In this document: positions 1 to 14,992 of the stretch, in pieces
Position numbering within the stretch: position 1 is the first letter of the stretch
Layout: each line of letters opens with the position of its first letter
DNA from: Ptiloglossa arizonensis
Lineage: Eukaryota > Arthropoda > Insecta > Hymenoptera > Colletidae
Length of the DNA: 64,000 nucleotides
Reading direction: 5' to 3'
Assembly: GCF_051014685.1 (NCBI RefSeq)
Contig: NW_027478961.1
Span: forward strand, 1-64,000
Notes under the pieces: model-generated
Database searches by the model: none
What the model was told of the DNA's origin: nothing
The model's input: the letters and a program-made list of their open reading frames with translations, nothing else
Program-made: the position numbers and the translations under genes

Positions 1-3000
1 GCGAGTTTCTACCATTCAGTTACAATAGGAATTTTTGGTTCGGTCCAATCCGTTCGCGAGATATGGGACTTTGAAGCTAAGAATGGTTGACAGACAACAA
101 ATTTTTCGCACTTCTGCTGCAATCGCTCTAACCAGAATGGGCTAGGGAAAAATACACATACCCGTTGTAATCCGGCGAGTTTCTACATTCAGTTAAAATA
201 GGAATTTTGTGTTCAGTCAATCCGTTCGCGACATATGGACTTTGAAGCTAGGAAATGGTTGACAAGACAACAAATTTTTCGCAATTCTGCTGCTCCAATC
301 GCTTAACCAGAATGGCCTAGGGGAAAAAATACACGTACCGTTGTAATCGGGCGAGTTTCTACTTTCAGACGCAATAGAATTTTTGGGTTAGGTAATCCGT
401 TCGCAGGGTATTGGGAGTTTGAAGCAAGAAATGGTTGAGAAGGCAAAAAATTTTCGCAATTCTGCTGCTACAAATGCTTAACCAGAATGGCCTAGGAAAA
501 ATACACATACCGTTGTAATCGCGAGTTTCTACTTTCAAATGCAATAGGAATTTTGGGTTAGGTCAATCGCGTTCGCGAGATATGGGAGTTTGAAGCCAAG
601 AAATGTTGAGAAGGCAAAAAATTTTTCGGCAATTCTGCCTGCTCCAAACGCTTAACCAGAAGTGCCCTAGGGAAAAAATACACATACCGTTGTAATCGGG
701 CGAGGTTTCTAATTTCAGACGCACAGGAATTTTTGGGGTTAGGTCAATCCGTTCGCGAGATATGGGAGTTTGAATCCAAGAAATGTTGAGAGGCAAAAAA
801 TTTTTCGCAATTCTGCTGCTCCAAACTCTTAACCAGAATGGCCAAGGAAAAAATACACATACCCTTTGTATCGGGCGAAGTTTCTACATTCAGTTACAAT
901 AGGAATTTTTGGGTTCGGTCAATCCGTTCGCGAGATATATGGGACTTTGAGCTAAGAAATGGTTGACAAGACAACAAATTTTTCGCACTTCTGCCTGCAA
1001 ATCGCTTAACCAGAATGGGCTAGGGAAAAATACACATACCGTTGTAATCCGGCGAGTTTCTACATCAGGTAAAATAGGAATTTTGTGTTCGTCATCCGTT
1101 CGCGACTTATGGGACTTTGAAGCTAGAAATGGTTGAAAGACAACAAATTTTTCCGCAATTCTGCTGCTACAAATGCTTAACCAGAATGGCCTAGGAAAAA
1201 ATACACATACCGTTGTAATCGGGCGAGTTTTCTACTTCAAATGCATTAGGAATTTTTGGGTTAGGTCAATCCGTTCGCGAGATATGAGAGTTTGAAGCTA
1301 AGAAATGGTTGACAGACAACAAATTTTTCGCACTTCTGCTGCTCAATCGCTTAACCAGAATGTCCTAGGGGAAAAATACACGTACCGTTTTGTAACGCGG
1401 CGAGTTTCTATTTCAATGCAATAGGAATTTTTGGGTTAGGTCAATCCGTTCGCGAGATATGAGAGTTTGAATCTAAGAATGGTTGAGAAGGCAAAAAATT
1501 TTTCGCAATCTGCTGCTCCAAACGCTTAACCAGAATGCCCTAGGGAAAAAATACACATACCGTGTAATCGGGCGAGTTCTACTTTCAGACGCAACAGGAA
1601 TTTTTGGGGTAGGTCAATCCGTTCGCGAGATATGGAGTTGAAGCCAAGAGAAATGGTTGAGAAGGCAAAATATTTTCGCAATTCTGCTGCTCCAGACTCA
1701 TAACCAGAATGGCCAAGGAAAAAAATACACATACCCTTGTAATCGGCGAGGTTTCATACATTCAGTTACAATAGGAATTTTTGGGTTCGGTCAATCCGTT
1801 CGCGAGATATGGACTTTGAAGCTAAGAATATGGTGACAAGGCAACAAATTTTCGCAATTCTGCTGCTACGAATGCTTAACCCGACAATGGCCTAGGGAAA
1901 AAATACGCATACCGGTTGTAATCGGGCGAGTTTCTACTTTCAAATGCAATAGAATTTTTGGGTTAGGTCCTACGTTCGCGAGATATGAGAGTTGAAGCTA
2001 AGAAATGGTGAGAAGGCAAAAAATTTTTCGCAATTCTGCTGCTCCAAACGCTTAACCAGAATGCCCTAGGGAAAAAATACACATACCGTTGTAATCGGGC
2101 GAGTTTCTAATTTCAGCACGCAACAGGAATTTTTGGGTTAGTCAAATCCGTTCGCGAGATATGGAGTTTGAACCAAGAAATGGTTGAGAAGGCAAAAATT
2201 TTTTCGCAATTCTGCTGCTCCAAACTCTTAACCAGAATGGCCAAGGAAAAAAATACACATACCCTTGTAATCGGGCGAGTTTCTACATTCAGTTACAATA
2301 GGAATTTTTGGGTTCGGTCAATCCGTTCGCGAGATATGAGAGTTTGAAGCTAAGAAATGGTTGAGAAGGCAAAAAATTTTTCGCGCAATTCTGCTGCTCC
2401 AAACGCTTAACCGAATGCCCTAGGAAAAAATACACATACCGTTGTAATAGGGCGAGTTTTCCTAATTCTCAGACGCAACAGGAATTTTTGGGTTAGGTCA
2501 ATCCGTTCGCGAGCATATGGAGTTTGAATCCAAGAAACTGTTGAGAAGGCAAAAATTTTTCGCATTCTGCTGCTCCAAACTCTTAACAGAATGGCCAAGG
2601 AAAAAAAATACACATACCCTTGTAATCGGGCGAGTTTTCCTACCATTCAGTTACAATAGGGATTGTTGGGTTCGGTCAATCCGTTCGCGAGATATGGGAC
2701 TTTGAAGCTTAAGAAATGGTTGACAAGACAACAATTTTTCCGCACTTCTGCTGCAATAGCTTAACCAGAATGGGCTAGGGAAAAATACACATACCGTTGT
2801 AATCCGGGCGAGTTTCTACATTCCAGTTAAAATAGAATTTTTGTGTTCAGTCAATCGTTCCGCGACATATGGGACTTTGAAGCTAGGAAATGGTTGGACA
2901 AGACAACAAATTTTCCGCAATTCTGCTGCTCCAATCGCTTAACCAGAATGGCCTAGGGGCAAAATACACGTACCGTTGTATTCGGGCGAGTTATCTACTT

Positions 3001-6000
3001 TCAGACGCAATAGGAATTTTTGGGTCTAGGTCAATCGTTCGCAAGGTATGGGAGTTTGAAGGCAAGAAATGGTTGAGAAGGCAAAAAATTTTTTCGCAAT
3101 TCTGCTGCTCAAATGCTTAACCAGAATGGCCTAGGGAAAAAATACACATACCGTTGTAATCGGGCGAGTTTCTACTTTCAAATGCAATAGGAAATTTTTG
3201 GGTTACGGTCAATCCGTTCGCGAGATATGGGAAAGGTTTGAAGCCAAGAAAAGGTTGAGAAGGCAAAAAATTTTTTCGCAATTCTGCTGCTCCAAACGCT
3301 TAACCAGAATGCCCTAGGGAAAAAATACACATACGTTGTAATCGGGCGAGTTTCTATTTCACAGACGCAACAGGAATTTTTGGGTTAGGTCAATCCGTTC
3401 GCGAGTATATGGGAGTTTGAATCCAAGAAATGGTTGAGAAGGCAAAAATTTTTCGCAATTCTGCTGCTCCAAACTCTAACCAGAATGGCCAAGGAAAAAA
3501 TACCCATACCCTTGTAATCGGGGCGTTTCTACATTCAGTTACAAATAGGAATTTTTGGGTTCGGTCAATCCGTTCGCGAGATATGGACTTTGAAGCTAAG
3601 AAATGGTAGTGGACAAGACAACAAATTTTTCGCACTTCTGCTGCAATCGCTTAACCAGAATGGGCTAGGGAAAAATACAACATACCGTTGTAATTCCGGC
3701 GAGTTTCTAAATTCAGTTAAAATAGAAATTTTGTGTTTCAGTCATCCGTCCTCGCGACATATGGGACTTTGAAGCTAAGAAATGGTTGACAAGACAACAA
3801 ATTTTTTCGCAATTCTGCTGCTACAAATGCTTAACCAGAATGGCCTAGGGAAAAAATACACATAGCGTTGTAATCGGGCGAGTTTCTACTTTCAAATGCA
3901 ATAGGAATTTTTTGGGTTAGGTCAATCCGTTCGCGAGATAATGGGAGTTTGAAGCCAAGAAATGGTTGTAGAAGCAAACAATTTTTCGCAAATTCTGCTG
4001 CCTTCAAATGCTTAACAGAATGCCTAGGGAAGAAAATACACATACCTTTGTAATCGGGCGAGTTTCTACTTTCAAATGCAACTAGGAATATTTGGGTTAC
4101 GGCTCAATCCGTTCGCGAGAATATAAGAGTTTGAAGCTAAGAAATGGTTGCGAAGACAACAAATTTTTTCGCAAATCTGCTGCTCCAACGCTTAACCAGA
4201 ATGGCTAGGGAAAAAATACGCATACCGTTGTAAACGGGCGAGTTTCTACTTTCAAATGCATAGGAATTTTTGGGTTAGGTTCATCCGTTCGCGAGATTTG
4301 AGAGTTGAGCTAAGAAATGGTTGAGAAGGCAAAACATTTTTCGCAATTCTGCTGCCTCCAAACGCTTAACCAGAATGCCCTAGAGGAAAAAATACACATA
4401 CCGTTGTAATCGGGCAAGTTTCTACTTTCAGAGAGCAATAGGAATTTTTGGGTTAGGACAATCCGTTCGCGAGATATGGAGTTTGAAGCAAGAAAATGGT
4501 TGACAAGACAACAAATATGTCGCACTTCTGCTGCTCCAATCGCTTAAACAGAATGGCCCAGGGAAAAAAATACACATACCCTTGTAATCGGGCGAGTTTC
4601 TACATTCAGTTACAATAGGAATTTTGGGTTCGGTCAATCCAGTTCGCGAGATATGGACTTTGAAGCTAAGAAATGGTTGACCAAGACAACAAAATTTTTC
4701 GCACTTACTAGCCTGCAATCGCTTACCAGAATGGGCCCTTAGGGAAAAATACACATACCGTTGTAATCCGGCGAGTTTCTACATTCAGTTAAAATAGAAT
4801 TTTTGTGTTCAGTCAATCCGTTCGCGACATATGGGGACTTTGAAGCTAGGAAATGGTTGACAAGACAACAAATTTTCTCGCAATTCTGCTGCTCAATCGC
4901 TTAAACCAGAATGGCCTAGGGGAAAAATACACGTACCGTTGTAATCGGGCGAGTTTCTACTTTCAGACGCAATAGAATTTTGGGTTAGGTCAATCCGTTC
5001 GCAAGGTATGGGAGTTTGAAGCCAAGAAATGGTTGAGAAGGCAAAAAATTTTCGCAATTCTGCTGCTACAAATCGCTTAACCCCAGATGCCTTAGGGACA
5101 AAAATACACTTACCGTTGTAATCGGGCGAGTTTCTACTTTCAAATGCAATAGGAATTTTTGGGTTAGGTCCAATCCGTTCGCGAGATATGGGAGTTGAAG
5201 CCAAGAAATGGTTGAGAAGGCAAAAAATTTTTCGCAATTCTGCTGCTCCAAACGCTTACCCAGATAATGCCCTAGGGAAAAAATACACATACCGTTGTAA
5301 TCGGGCCGAGTTCTAATTTCAGACGCAACAGGAATTTTTGGGTTAGGGTCAATCCGTTCCGCGAGATATGGGAGTTTGAATCCAAGAAATGGTTGAGAAG
5401 GCAAAAATTTTTCGCAATTCTGCTGCTCCAACTCTTAACCCGAATGGCCAAGGAAAAAATACACATAACCTTGTAACGGGCGAGTTTCTAACATTCAGTT
5501 ACAATAGGAATTTTTGGGTTCGGTCATCCGTTCGCGAGATATGGGACTTTGAAGCTAAGAAATGGTTGACAAGACAACAAATTTTCGCACTTCTGCTGCC
5601 AATCGCTTAACCAGAATGGGCTAGGGAAAATACACATACCGTTGTAATCCGGCGAGTTTCTACATTCAGTTAAAATAGGAATTTTTGTGTTCAGTCAATC
5701 CGTTCGCGACATATGGGACTTTGAAGCTAAGAAATGGTTGACAAGACAACAAATTTTTCGCAATTCTGCTGCTACAAATGCTTAACCAGAATGGCCTAGG
5801 GGAAAAAAATACACATACGTTGTAATCGGGCGAGGTTTCTACTTTCAAATGCAATAGGAATTTTGGGTTAGGCTCAATCCGTTCGCGAGATATGGAGTTT
5901 GAAGCCAAGAAATGGTGAGAAGGCCAAAAATTTTTCGCAATTCTGCTGCTTCAAATGCTTAACCAGAATTGCCTAGGGAAAAAAAACACATACCTTTGTA

Positions 6001-9000
6001 ATCGGGCGAGTTTCTACTTTCAAATGCAATAGGAATTTTGGGTTAGGTCAATCCGTTCGCGAGATATAAGAGTTTGAAGCTAAGAAATGGTTGAGAAGAC
6101 AACAAATTTTCGCAAATCTGCTGCTCCAAACGCTTAACCAGAATGGCCTAGGGAAAAAATACGCATTACCGTTGTAATCGGGCGAGTTTCTACTTTCAAA
6201 TGCAATAGGAATTTTTGGGTTAGGTCATCCGTTCGCGAGATATGAGAGTTTGAAGCTAAGAAATGTTGAGAAGGCAAAAAAATTTTTCGCAATTCTGCTG
6301 CTCCAAACGCTTAACCAGAATGCCCTAGGGAAAAAATACACATACCGTTGTAATCGGGCAAGTTTCCTACTTTCAGATGCAATAGGAATTTTTGGGTTAG
6401 GACAATCCGTTCGCGAGATATGGGAGTTTGAAGCCAAGAATGGTTGACAAGACAACAACTTTGTCGCACTTCTGCTGCTCCAATCGCTTAAACAGAATGG
6501 CCCCAGGGAAAAAATACGCATACCGTTGTAATCGGGCGATTTCTACTTTCAAATGCAATAGGAATTTTTGGGTTAGGTCCCATCGTTCGCGAGATATGAG
6601 AGTTTGAATCTAAGAAATGGTGAGAGGCAAAAAATTTTCGCAATTCTGCTGCTCCAAACGCTTAACCCAAGAATGCCCTTAGGGAAAAAATACACCTACC
6701 GTTGTAATCGGGCGAGTTTCTACTTTCAGACGCAACAGGAATTTTTTGGGTTAGGTCAATCCGTTCGCGAGATATGGGAGTTTGAATCCAAGAAATGGTT
6801 GAGAAGGCAAAAAATTTTTCGCAATTCTGCTGCTCCAAACTCTTAACCAGATGGGCCAAGGAAAAAATACACATACCCTTGTAATCCGGGCGAGTTTCTA
6901 CATTCAGTTACAATAGGAATTTTTGGGTTCGGTCAATCCGTTCGCGAGATATGGGACTTTGAAGCTAAGAAAATGGTTGACAAGACAACAAATTTTCGCA
7001 CTTCTGCTGCAATCGCTTAACCAGAATGGGCTAGGGAAAAATACACCATACCGTTGTAATCCGGCGAGTTTCTACATTCAGTTTAAAATAGGAATTTTTG
7101 TGTTCAGTCAATCCGTTCGCGACATATGGGACTTTGAAGCTAAGGAAATGGTTGACAAGACAACAAATTTTCGCAATTCTGCTGCTACCAAATGCTTAAA
7201 TCAGAATGGCCTAGGGAAAAAATACACATACCGTTGTAATCGGGCGAGTTTCTACTTTCAAATGCAATAGGAATTTTTGGGTTAGGTCAATCCGTTCGCG
7301 AGATATGGGAGTTTGAAACCAAGAAATGGTTGACAAGACAACAATTTTTCGCACGTCTGCTGCTCCAATCGCTTAACCAGAATGGCCTAGGGAACAAAAT
7401 ACACGTACCGTTGTAATCGGGCGAGTTTTAATTCAGACGCAATAGGAATTTTTGGGTTAGGTCAATCCGTTCGCAATGTATGGGAGTTTGAAGCCAAGAA
7501 ATGGTTGAGAAGGCAAAAATTTTTCGCAATTCTGCTGCTACAAATGCTTAACCAGAATGGCCTAGGGAAAAAATACACATACCGTTGTAATCGGGCGAGT
7601 TTCTACTTTCAAATGCAATAGGAATTTTTGGGTTAGGTCAATCCGTTCGCGAGATATGGGAGTTTGAAGCAAGAAATGGTTGAGAAGGCAAAAATTTTTC
7701 GCAATTCTGCTGCTCCAAACGCTTAACCAGAATGCCCTAGGGATAAAATACACATACCGTTGTAATCGGGCGAGTTTCTAATTTCAGACGCAACAGGAAT
7801 TTTTGGGTTAGGTCAATCCGTTCGCGAGATATGGGAGTTTGAATCCAAGAAATGGTTGAGAAGGCAAAAAATTTTCGCAATTTCTGCTGCCTCCAAACTC
7901 TTACCAGAATGGCCAAGGAAAAAAATACACACACCCCTTGTAATCGGGCGAGTTTCTACATCAGTTACAATAGGAATTTTTGGGTTCGGTCAATCCGTTC
8001 GCGAGATATGGGACTTGAAGCTAAGAAATGGTTGACAAGACAACAAATTTTTCGCACTTCTGCTTCTCCAATCGCTTAACCAGAATGCCCCTAGGGGAAA
8101 AATACACGTACCGTTGTAATCGGGCGAGTTTCTACTTCAGACGCAATAGGAATTTTTCGGTTAGGTCAATCCGTTCGCGAGATATGGGAGTTTGAAGCAA
8201 GAAATGGTTGAGAAGGCAAAAAATTTTTCGCAATTCTGCTGCTCCAAACTCATAACCAGAATGGGCCAAGGAAAAAAATACACATACCTTGTAATCGGGC
8301 GAGTTTCTACATTCAGTTACAATAGGAATTTTTGGGTTCGGTCAATCCGTTCGCGAGATATGGACTTGAAGCTAAGAAATGGTTGACAAGACAACAAATT
8401 TTTCGCACTTCTGCTGCAATCGCTTATCCAGAATGGGGCTAGGGAAAAATACACATACCGTTGTAATCCGGCGAGTTTCTACATTCAGTTAAAATAGGAA
8501 TTTTTGTGTTCAGTCAATCCCGTTCGCGACATATGGGACTTTGAAGCTAGGAAATGGTGACAAGACAACAATTTTTCGCCAATTCTGCTGCTCCAATCGC
8601 TTAACCAGAATGGCCTAGGGGAAAAAATACACGTACCGTTGTAATCGGGCGAGTTTCTACTTTCAGAAGCATAGGAATTTTGGGTTAGGTCAATCCGTTC
8701 GCAAGGTATGGGGAGGTTTGAAGCCAAGAAATGGTGAGAAGGCAAAAAATTTTTCGCAATTCTGCTGCTACAAATGCTTAACAGAGCTGGCCTAGGGGAA
8801 AAAATACACATACCGTTGTAATCGGCGAGTTTCTACTTTCAAATGCAATAGGAATTTTTGGGTTAGGTCAATCCGTTCGCGAGATATGGGAGTTTGAAGC
8901 CAAGAAAATGTTGAGAAGGCAAAAAATTTTTCGCAATTCTGCTGCTCCAAACGCTTACCAGAATGCCCCTAGGGAAAAAATACACATACCGTTGTAATCG

Positions 9001-12000
9001 GGCGAGTTTCTAATTTCAGACGCAACAGGAATTTTTGGGTCTAGGGTCAATCCGTTCGCGAGATATGGAGTTTGAATCCAAGAAATGGTTGAGAAGGCAA
9101 AAAATTTTTCGCAATTCTGCTGCTCCGAAACTCTTAACCAGAATGGCCAAGGAAAAAAATAACACATACCCTTGTAATCGGGCGAGTTTCTACATTCAGT
9201 TACAATAGGAATTTTTTGGGTTCGGTCAATCCGTTTCGCGAGATTTGGGACTTTGAAGCTAAGAAATGGTTGACAAGACAACAAATTTTTCGCACTTCTG
9301 CTGCGATCGCTTAACCCAGAATGGGCTTAGGGAAAAATACACATACCGTTGTAATCCGGCGAGTTTCTACATTCAGTTAAAATAGGAATTTTTTGTTTTC
9401 AGTCAATCCGTTCGCCGACATATGGGACTTTTGAAGCTAAGAAATGGTGACAAGACAACAAATTTTTCGCAATTCCTGCTGCTACAAATGCTTAACCAAG
9501 AATGGGCCTAGGAAAAAATACACATACCGTTGTAATCGGGCGAGTTTCTACTTTCAAATGCAATAGGAATTTTTGGGTTAGCGTCAATCCGTTCGCGAGA
9601 TATGGGAGTTTGAAGCCAGAAATGGTTGAGAAGGCCAAATAATTTTTCGCAATTCTGCTGCTTCAAATGCTTAACCAGAATTGCCTAGGGATAAAATACA
9701 CATACCTTTGTAATTCGGGCGAGTTTCTACTTTCAAATGCAATAGGAATTTTTGGGGTTAGGTCAATACCGTTCGCGAGATTATAAGAGTTTGAAGCTAA
9801 GAAAAGGTTGAGAAGACAACAAATTTTTTCGCAAATCTGCTGCTCCAAACGCCTTAACCAGAATTGCCTAGGAAAAAATACGCATACCGTTGTAATCGGG
9901 CGAGCTTCTACTTTCAAATGCAATAGGAATTTTTGGGTTAGGGTCATCCGTTCGCGAGATATGAGAGTTTGAAGCTAAGAAATGGTTGAGAAGGCAAAAA
10001 ATTTTTCGCAATTCTGCTGCTCCAAACGCTTAACCAGAATGCCCTAGGGAAAAAATACACATACCGTTGTAATCGGCAAGTTTCCTCTACTTTCAGTTAA
10101 AATAGGAATTTTTGTGTTCAGTCAATCCGTTCGCGACATATGGGACTTTGAAGCTAAGAAATGGTGACAAGACAACCAATTTTCGCAATTCTGCTGCTAC
10201 AAATGCTTAACCAGAATGGCCTAGGAAAAAATACACATACCGTTGTAATCGGGCCGAGTTTCTACTTTCAAATGCAATAGGAATTTTTGGGTTAGGTCAA
10301 TCCGTTCGCGAGATATGGGGAGTTTGAAGCCAAGAAATGGTGAGAAGGCAAAAAATTTTTCGCAATTCTGCTGCTTCCAAATGCTTAACCAGAATTGCCT
10401 AGGGAAAAAATACACATACCTTTGTAATCGGGCGAGTTTCTACTTTCAAATGCAATAGGAATTTTGGGTTAGGTCAATCCGTTCGCGAGATATAAGCGTT
10501 TGAAGCTAAGAAATGGTTGAGAAGACAACAAATTTTTCGCAAATCTGCTGCTCCAAACGCTTAAAAACCAGAATTGCCTAGAGGGAAAAATACGCATACC
10601 GTTGTAATCGGGCGAGTTTCTACTTTCAAATGCAATAGGAATTTTTGGGTTAGGTCCATCCGTTCGCGAGATATGAGAGTTTGAAGCTAAGAAATGGTTG
10701 AGAAGGCAAAAAATTTTTCGCAATTCTGCTGCTCCAAACGCTTAACCAGAATGCCCTAGGGAAAAATACACATACCGTTGTAATCGGGCAAGTTTCTACT
10801 TTCAGATGCAATAGGAATTTTTGGGTTAGGACAATCCGTTCGCGAGATATGGGAGTTTGAAGCCAAGAAATGGTTGACAAGACAACAAATTTGTCGCACT
10901 TCTGCTGCTCCAATCGCTTAAACAGAATGGCCCAGGGAAAAAATACGCATACCGTTGTAATCGGGCGAATTTCTACTTTCAAATGCAATAGGAATTTTTG
11001 GGTTAGGTCCATCCGTTCGCGAGATATGAGAGTTTGAATCTAAGAAATGGTTGAGAAGGCAAAAAATTTTCGCAATTCTGCTGCTCCAAACGCTTAACCC
11101 AGAATGCCCTAGGGAAAAAAATACACATACCGTTGTAATTCGGGCGAGTTTCTACTTTCAGACGCAACAGGAATTTTTGGGTTAGGTCAATCCGTTCGCG
11201 AGATATGGGAGTTTGAATCCAAGAATGGTTGAGAAGGCAAAAAATTTTTCGCAATTCTGCTGCTCTCAAACTCTTAACCAGAATGGCCAAGGAAAAAAAT
11301 ACACATACCCTTGTAATCGGGCGAGTTTCTACATTCAGTTACAATAGGAATTTTTGGGTTCGGTCAATCCGTTCGCGAGATGTGGGACTTTGAAGCTAAG
11401 AAATGGTTGACAAGACAACAAATTTTTCGCACTTCTGCTGCAATCGCTTAACCAGAATGGGCTAGGGAAAAATACACATACCGTTGTAATCCGGCGAGTT
11501 TCTACATTCAGTTAAAATAGGAATTTTTGTGTTCAGTCAATCCGTTTCGCGACATATGGGACTTTGAAGCTAAGAAATGGTTGACCACGACAACAAATTT
11601 TTCGCAATTCTGCTGCTACAAATGCTTAACCAGAATGGCCTAGGGAAAAAATACACATACCGTTGTAATCGGGCGAGTTTCTACTTTCAAATGCAATAGG
11701 AATTTTTGGGTTAGGTCAATCCGTTCGCGAGATATGGGAGTTTGAAGCCAAGAAATGGTTGACAAGACAACAAATTTTCGCACGTCTGCTGCTCCAATCG
11801 CTTAACCAGAATGGCCTAGGGGAAAAATACACGTACCGTTGTAATCGGCGAGTTTCTACTTTCAGACTCAATAGGAATTTTTGGTTAGGTCAATCCGTTC
11901 GCAAGGTATGGGAGTTTGAAGCCAAGAAATGGTTGAGAAGGCAAAAAATTTTTCGCAATTCTGCTGCTACAAATGCTTAACCAGAATGGCCTAGGGAAAA

Positions 12001-13900
12001 ATTACACATACCGTTGTAATCGGGCGAGTTTCTACTTTCAAATGCAATAGGAATTTTTGGGTTAGGTCAATCCGTTTCGCGAGATATGGGAGTTTGAAGC
12101 CAAGAAATGGTTGAGAAGGCAAAAAATTTTCGCAATTCTGCTGCTCCAAACGCTTAACCAGAATGCCCTAGGGATAAAATACACATACCGTTGTAATCGG
12201 GCGAGTTTCTAATTTCAGACGCAACAGGAATTTTTGGGTTAGGTCAATCCGTTCGCGAGATATGGGAGTTTGAATCAAGAAATGGTTGAGAAGGCAAAAA
12301 ATTTTTCGCAATTCTGCTGCTCCAAACTCTTAACCAGAATGGCCAAGGAAAAAAATACACACACCCTTGTAATCGGGCGAGTTTCTACATTCAGTTACAA
12401 TAGGAATTTTTGGGTTCGGTCAATCCGTTCGCGAAATATGGACTTTGAAGCTAAGAAATGGTTGGACAAGACAACAAATTTTTCGCACTTCTGCTGCAAT
12501 CGCTTAACCAGAATGGGCTAGGGAAAAATACACATACCGTTGTAATCCGGCGAGTTTCTACATTCAGTTAAAATAGGAATTTTTGTGTTCAGTCAATCCG
12601 TTCGCGACATATGGGGACTTTGAAGCTAAGAAATGGTTGACAAGAACAACAAATTTTTCGCAATTCTGCTGCTACAAAATGCTTAACCAGAATGGCCTAG
12701 GGAAAAAATACACATACCGTTGTAATCGGGCGAGTTTCTACTTTCAAATGCAATAGGAATTTTTGGGTTAGTCAATCCGTTCGCGAGATATGGGAGTTTG
12801 AGCAAGAAATGGTTGAGAAGGCAAAAAATTTTTCGCAATTCTGCTGCTTCAAATGCTTAACCAGATTGCCTAGGGAAAAAATACACATACCTTTGTAATC
12901 GGGCGGAGTTTCTACTTTCAAATGCAATAGGAATTTTTGGGTTAGGTCAATCCGTTCGCGAGATATGAGAGTTTGAAGCTAAGAAATGGTTGAGAAGACA
13001 ACAAATTTTTCGCAAATCTGCTGCTCCAAACGCTTAACCAGAATGGCCTAGGAAAAAATACGCATACCGTTGTAATCGGGGCGAGTTTCTACTTTCAAAT
13101 GCAATAGGAATTTTTGGGTTAGGTCCATCCGTTCGCGAGATATGAGAGTTTGAAGCCAAGAAATGTTGAGAAGGCAAAAAATTTTTCGCAGTTCTGCTGC
13201 TCCAAACGCTTAACCAGAATGCCCTAGGGAAAAAATACACATACCGTTGTAATCGGGCAAGTTTCTACTTCAGATGCAATAGGAATTTTTGGGTTAGGAC
13301 AATCCGTTCGCGAGATATGGGAGTTTGAAGCCAAGAAATGGTTGACAAGACAACAAATTTGTCGCACTTCTGCTGCTCCAATCGCTTAAACAGAATGACC
13401 CAGGGAAAAATACGCATACCGTTGTAATCGGGCGAATTTCTACTTTCAAATGCAATAGGAAATTTTTGGGTTAGGTCCATCCGTTCGCGAGATATGAGAG
13501 TTTGAATCTAAGAAATGGTTGAGAAGGCAAAAAATTTTTCGCAATTCTGCTGCTCCAAACGCTTAACCAGAATGCCCCTAGGGAAAAAATACACATACCG
13601 TTGTAATCGGGCGAGTTTCTACTTTCAGACGCAACAGGAATTTTTGGGTTAGGTCAATCCGTTCGCGAGATATGGGAGTTTGAATCCAAGAAATGGTTGA
13701 GAAGGCAAAAAATTTTTCGCAATTCTGCTGCTCCAAACTCTTAACCAGAAAGGCCAAGGAAAAAAAATACACATACCCTTGTAATCGGGCGAGTTTCTAC
13801 ATTCAGTTTACAGTAGGAATTTTTGGGTTCGGTCAATCCGTTCGCGAGATATGGGACTTTGAAGCTAAGAAATGGTTGGACAAGACAACAAATTTTTCGC
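1..13900 (+). repeat. Satellite segment with dense private 1-2 bp indels
   Basis: About 78 monomers belong to the same subfamilies as 14-25 kb but carry single-base insertions and deletions scattered over every part of the unit, including sites invariant elsewhere. Examples are 'actaggaatatttgggttac' near 4,081, 'gcttaaaaacc' near 10,560 and 'gagcatatgg' near 2,512. Density is greatest over the first 5-6 kb, clearly lower by 9-10 kb and nearly zero after about 13.9 kb. Substitutions mostly match recognised variant blocks, so the excess is specific to indels. That pattern fits long-read consensus error at a thinly covered contig end better than biological decay. Monomer order can be trusted here, but exact bases and the broken frames should not be. 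Confidence 0.85.
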
Positions 13901-14992
13901 ACTTCTGCTGCTCCAATCGCTTAACCCGAATGGCCTAGGGGAAAAATACACGTACCGTTGTAATCCGGCGAGTTTCTACATTCAGTTAAAATAGGAATTT
14001 TTGTGTTCAGTCAATCCGTTCGCGACATATGGGACTTTGAAGCTAAGAAATGGTTGACAAGACAACAAATTTTTCGCAATTCTGCTGCTACAAATGCTTA
14101 ACCAGAATGGCCTAGGGAAAAAATACACATACCGTTGTAATCGGGCGAGTTTCTACTTTCAAATGCAATAGGAATTTTTGGGTTAGGTCAATCCGTTCGC
14201 GAGATATGGGAGTTTGAAGCCAAGAAATGGTTGACAAGACAACAAATTTTTCGCACGTCTGCTGCTCCAATCGCTTAACCAGAATGCCCTAGGGAAAAAA
14301 TACACATACCGTTGTAATCGGGCGAGTTTCTACTTTCAGATGCAATAGGAATTTTTGGGTTAGGACAATCCGTTCGCGAGATATGGGAGTTTGAAGCAAA
14401 GAAATGGTTGACAAGACAACAAATTTGTCGCACTTCTGCTGCTCCAATCGCTTAAACAGAATGGCCTAGGGAAAAAATACGCATACCGTTGTAATCGGGC
14501 GAATTTCTACTTTCAAATGCAATAGGAATTTTTGAGTTAGGTCCATCCGTTCGCGAGATATGAGAGTTTGAATCTAAGAAATGGTTGAGAAGGCAAAAAA
14601 TTTTTCGCAATTCTGCTGCTCCAAACGCTTAACCAGAATGCCCTAGGGAAAAAATACACATACCGTTGTAATCGGGCGAGTTTCTACTTTCAGACGCAAC
14701 AGGAATTTTTGGGTTAGGTCAATCCGTTCGCGAGATATGGGAGTTTGAATCCAAGAAATGGTTGAGAAGGCAAAAAATTTTTCGCAATTCTGCTGCTCCA
14801 AACTCTTAACCAGAATGGCCAAGGAAAAAAATACACATACCCTTGTAATCGGGCGAGTTTCTACATTCAGTTACAATAGGAATTTTTGGGTTCGGTCAAT
14901 CCGTTCGCGAGATATGGGACTTTGAAGCTAAGAAATGGTTGACAAGACAACAAATTTTTCGCACTTCTGCTGCTCCAATCGCTTAACCAGAA

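Noticed and set aside
1..13900. Biological decay at the edge of the satellite array as the cause of the noisy left end
   Set aside because: The excess is almost only single-base indels, declines smoothly, and leaves subfamily substitutions unchanged. Sequencing or consensus error explains it better, though read data are needed to be certain.
2517..13938. Plus-strand open frames of 60-115 codons in the left part, such as 6,923-7,270 and 12,270-12,521
   Set aside because: They arise mainly where private indels shift the plus frame past the stops normally present in the monomer. They are nearly absent from the clean part of the array, so they are products of sequence noise.
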